From positions 1-64,000 of the forward strand of contig NZ_BASE01000008.1 in NCBI RefSeq assembly GCF_000813125.1: DNA of 64,000 nucleotides, read 5' to 3'. Below, piece by piece: positions 62,816-64,000 of this stretch. Every line of letters begins with the position of its first letter. Within the stretch, counting starts at the first letter, position 1. Under the pieces are notes generated by a model, which was given only the letters and a program-made list of their open reading frames with translations, was not told the origin of the DNA and did not search any database. This stretch comes from Mesobacillus selenatarsenatis SF-1 (GTDB taxonomy: Bacteria; Bacillota; Bacilli; Bacillales; Cytobacillaceae). Made by a program: the position numbers and the translations under genes.

Positions 62816-63026
62816 TTGTACCTGTTTTACTTTTTCTATGACTTTTTTAATAGATGAAGGGTCCAAAGGCTTATTCAAGTACTTGTCTCATATTGTCAAA
62901 ACATTCATACTTTTTACACTATTAAAATGTTGCTAAGTTAATATATCATTTATTTAGCGTCCCGAAATGTATGAGAAGGAGGGGTGGAATAAGGGGCGAC
63001 GACTTTTTAGAAAGGGGATACATAAA

Positions 63027-64000
63027 ATGGTTAAAAGATTAATGGAAATCGCAACGGCTGCCTTGATCCTTGTGCTTGCGTTCAGCGCACCTGCATATGC
63101 AGCGCTACAGCCTGGAGGGCCGTCTGCAAATGGTAATACTAACATTAACAGTACCCTCTCTTACAATGAAGTTATCAAAATCCTTGAAGACATTGAGAGT
63201 AGCAGCAAGGGACAGGTAGAAGTATCGACGCTTGATCAGTATGGAAAGTCAGAACAGGGCAGAAGTATTTATGTTGCAAAAGTGGGGACAGGACCTCAAA
63301 AAATCTGGATTCAGGCTCAAATCCACGGAAACGAGAAATTGGTTACCGAAGCTGCACTCCAGCTTTTAAAGACGTATGCGAAAAGCGGAGACAAGGATGT
63401 TGAAAAGGTGCTTGAAGAGGCAACACTTTATTTCATCCCAATGTATAATCCGGATGGAGCAGAAATGAACATTCGCCATACGAAATTGGCTGATAGCGGA
63501 AAATTGATTGATTTGAATCGTGATTGGACTCTTAACGGTTTTGAAGCAAAAGAATCAGAAGTGGTTTATGCCTACTGGGCGGATGTTAAGCCTGATTTCG
63601 CCATCGACCTTCACCACCAGGGGCTTAAGCAAGTCTATGGAACGAACGAGTCCACTTCATTCTCGCTTGGAATCTCTCTTGCTCCGGATGGACCTACACT
63701 TCCTGGTACAGGATATAATGACATCACAAAGCAGATGATGGCTTATGTCTATGATGATTTGAAAGATTATGGCTATACACATATTGACCGCTACCAAGTC
63801 TGGATTGATAGAGAAAAAGGAACAGCCTACGATATCGATATCAAGGGCGGAGTTGTGTCAGCGATGATGATGGGGCTGAACTACAAGAGTCTGAACCCGG
63901 AAAACCATAGTCACCCTGCTGTATTCTTTGAGACAAAAGGAAATTCTACTGATGGAAGTCTTGGCCAAAAATCAAATGGATACCTGACAAAGCAGAATTA
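63027..64000 (+). CDS. Secreted M14 zinc carboxypeptidase, partial (runs off the window)
   Basis: Signal peptide about residues 1-26 (ending APAYA). The M14 zinc site is visible: His100 and Glu103 in QIHGNEK, and His196 or His197 in AIDLHHQG. NPDGAEMNIRHT and LIDLNRDW are the conserved substrate-binding block. The frame is open to base 64000 (324 codons) with no stop. The catalytic Glu expected near the end may be in FFETKGN. It probably trims peptides in the medium or cell wall. ATG with an AAAGGGGA site. Confidence 0.93.
   Translation, partial: MVKRLMEIATAALILVLAFSAPAYAALQPGGPSANGNTNINSTLSYNEVIKILEDIESSSKGQVEVSTLDQYGKSEQGRSIYVAKVGTGPQKIWIQAQIHGNEKLVTEAALQLLKTYAKSGDKDVEKVLEEATLYFIPMYNPDGAEMNIRHTKLADSGKLIDLNRDWTLNGFEAKESEVVYAYWADVKPDFAIDLHHQGLKQVYGTNESTSFSLGISLAPDGPTLPGTGYNDITKQMMAYVYDDLKDYGYTHIDRYQVWIDREKGTAYDIDIKGGVVSAMMMGLNYKSLNPENHSHPAVFFETKGNSTDGSLGQKSNGYLTKQN

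Overview
The window is a chromosomal segment from a Gram-positive, endospore-former-type Bacillaceae. Gene content, strong purine-rich ribosome binding sites, TTG/GTG starts and T-tailed terminators point to a Bacillus sensu lato such as Mesobacillus or Cytobacillus, but the genus cannot be fixed from sequence alone. No rRNA, tRNA, CRISPR array, transposase or recombinase was found.

Layout. 1-5.3 kb: an accessory stretch with an ECF sigma/anti-sigma pair, hypotheticals, a gene remnant and a secreted nuclease-like lipoprotein. 5.5-21.4 kb: mostly ordinary metabolism and envelope genes (DUF2200, gamma-glutamyltransferase, hemolysin III/TrhA, proline dehydrogenase, nitroreductase, PPOX flavoprotein, a 1369-residue secreted glycosidase-phosphoesterase, YkuK, an ABC exporter). 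21.7-32 kb: a defence island with an XRE regulator, an N-terminally truncated SF2 helicase, a GATC-type restriction-modification module (5-methylcytosine methyltransferase, Vsr, Sau3AI-family endonuclease) and an McrB/McrC-like pair. 32-48.9 kb: two related membrane proteins with a divergent TetR regulator, Nudix, NERD, MscS, DUF2812, DUF3231, KtrA/C and an FtsZ outside its usual cell-division cluster. 49-56.1 kb: twelve small, unrelated, same-strand genes. 56.5-64 kb: malic enzyme, glutathione peroxidase with OhrR, two tiny membrane proteins, a phosphotransferase, an EamA transporter and a secreted M14 carboxypeptidase cut by the window end.

The most unusual structure is at 49-56.1 kb. Ten of the eleven junctions between the twelve single-gene units carry a copy of a conserved ~80-bp composite repeat, all in the orientation of the genes. 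The repeat is a terminator-like hairpin, then an AT-rich spacer around a conserved CCTTATT, then a small imperfect palindrome with a GGGGCAG/GAAGCAG centre, ending in GTTGAAGAAG. Shorter copies contain only the palindrome half. Further copies sit at 1 and 2097, so the gene at 81-548 looks like a member of the same family. The arrangement resembles an integron gene-cassette array without a visible integrase and without canonical attC core sites.

A second dispersed repeat family, with a GGGACG core, repeatedly abuts broken genes: the truncated helicase, a hemolysin III remnant, an OhrR remnant and two other C-terminal fragments. This suggests that these repeats mark deletion or recombination junctions. 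Regulatory sites that can be read include an OhrR-type operator over the gpx promoter, an ECF-type promoter before the sigma gene, and inverted repeats before both TetR-linked membrane genes.
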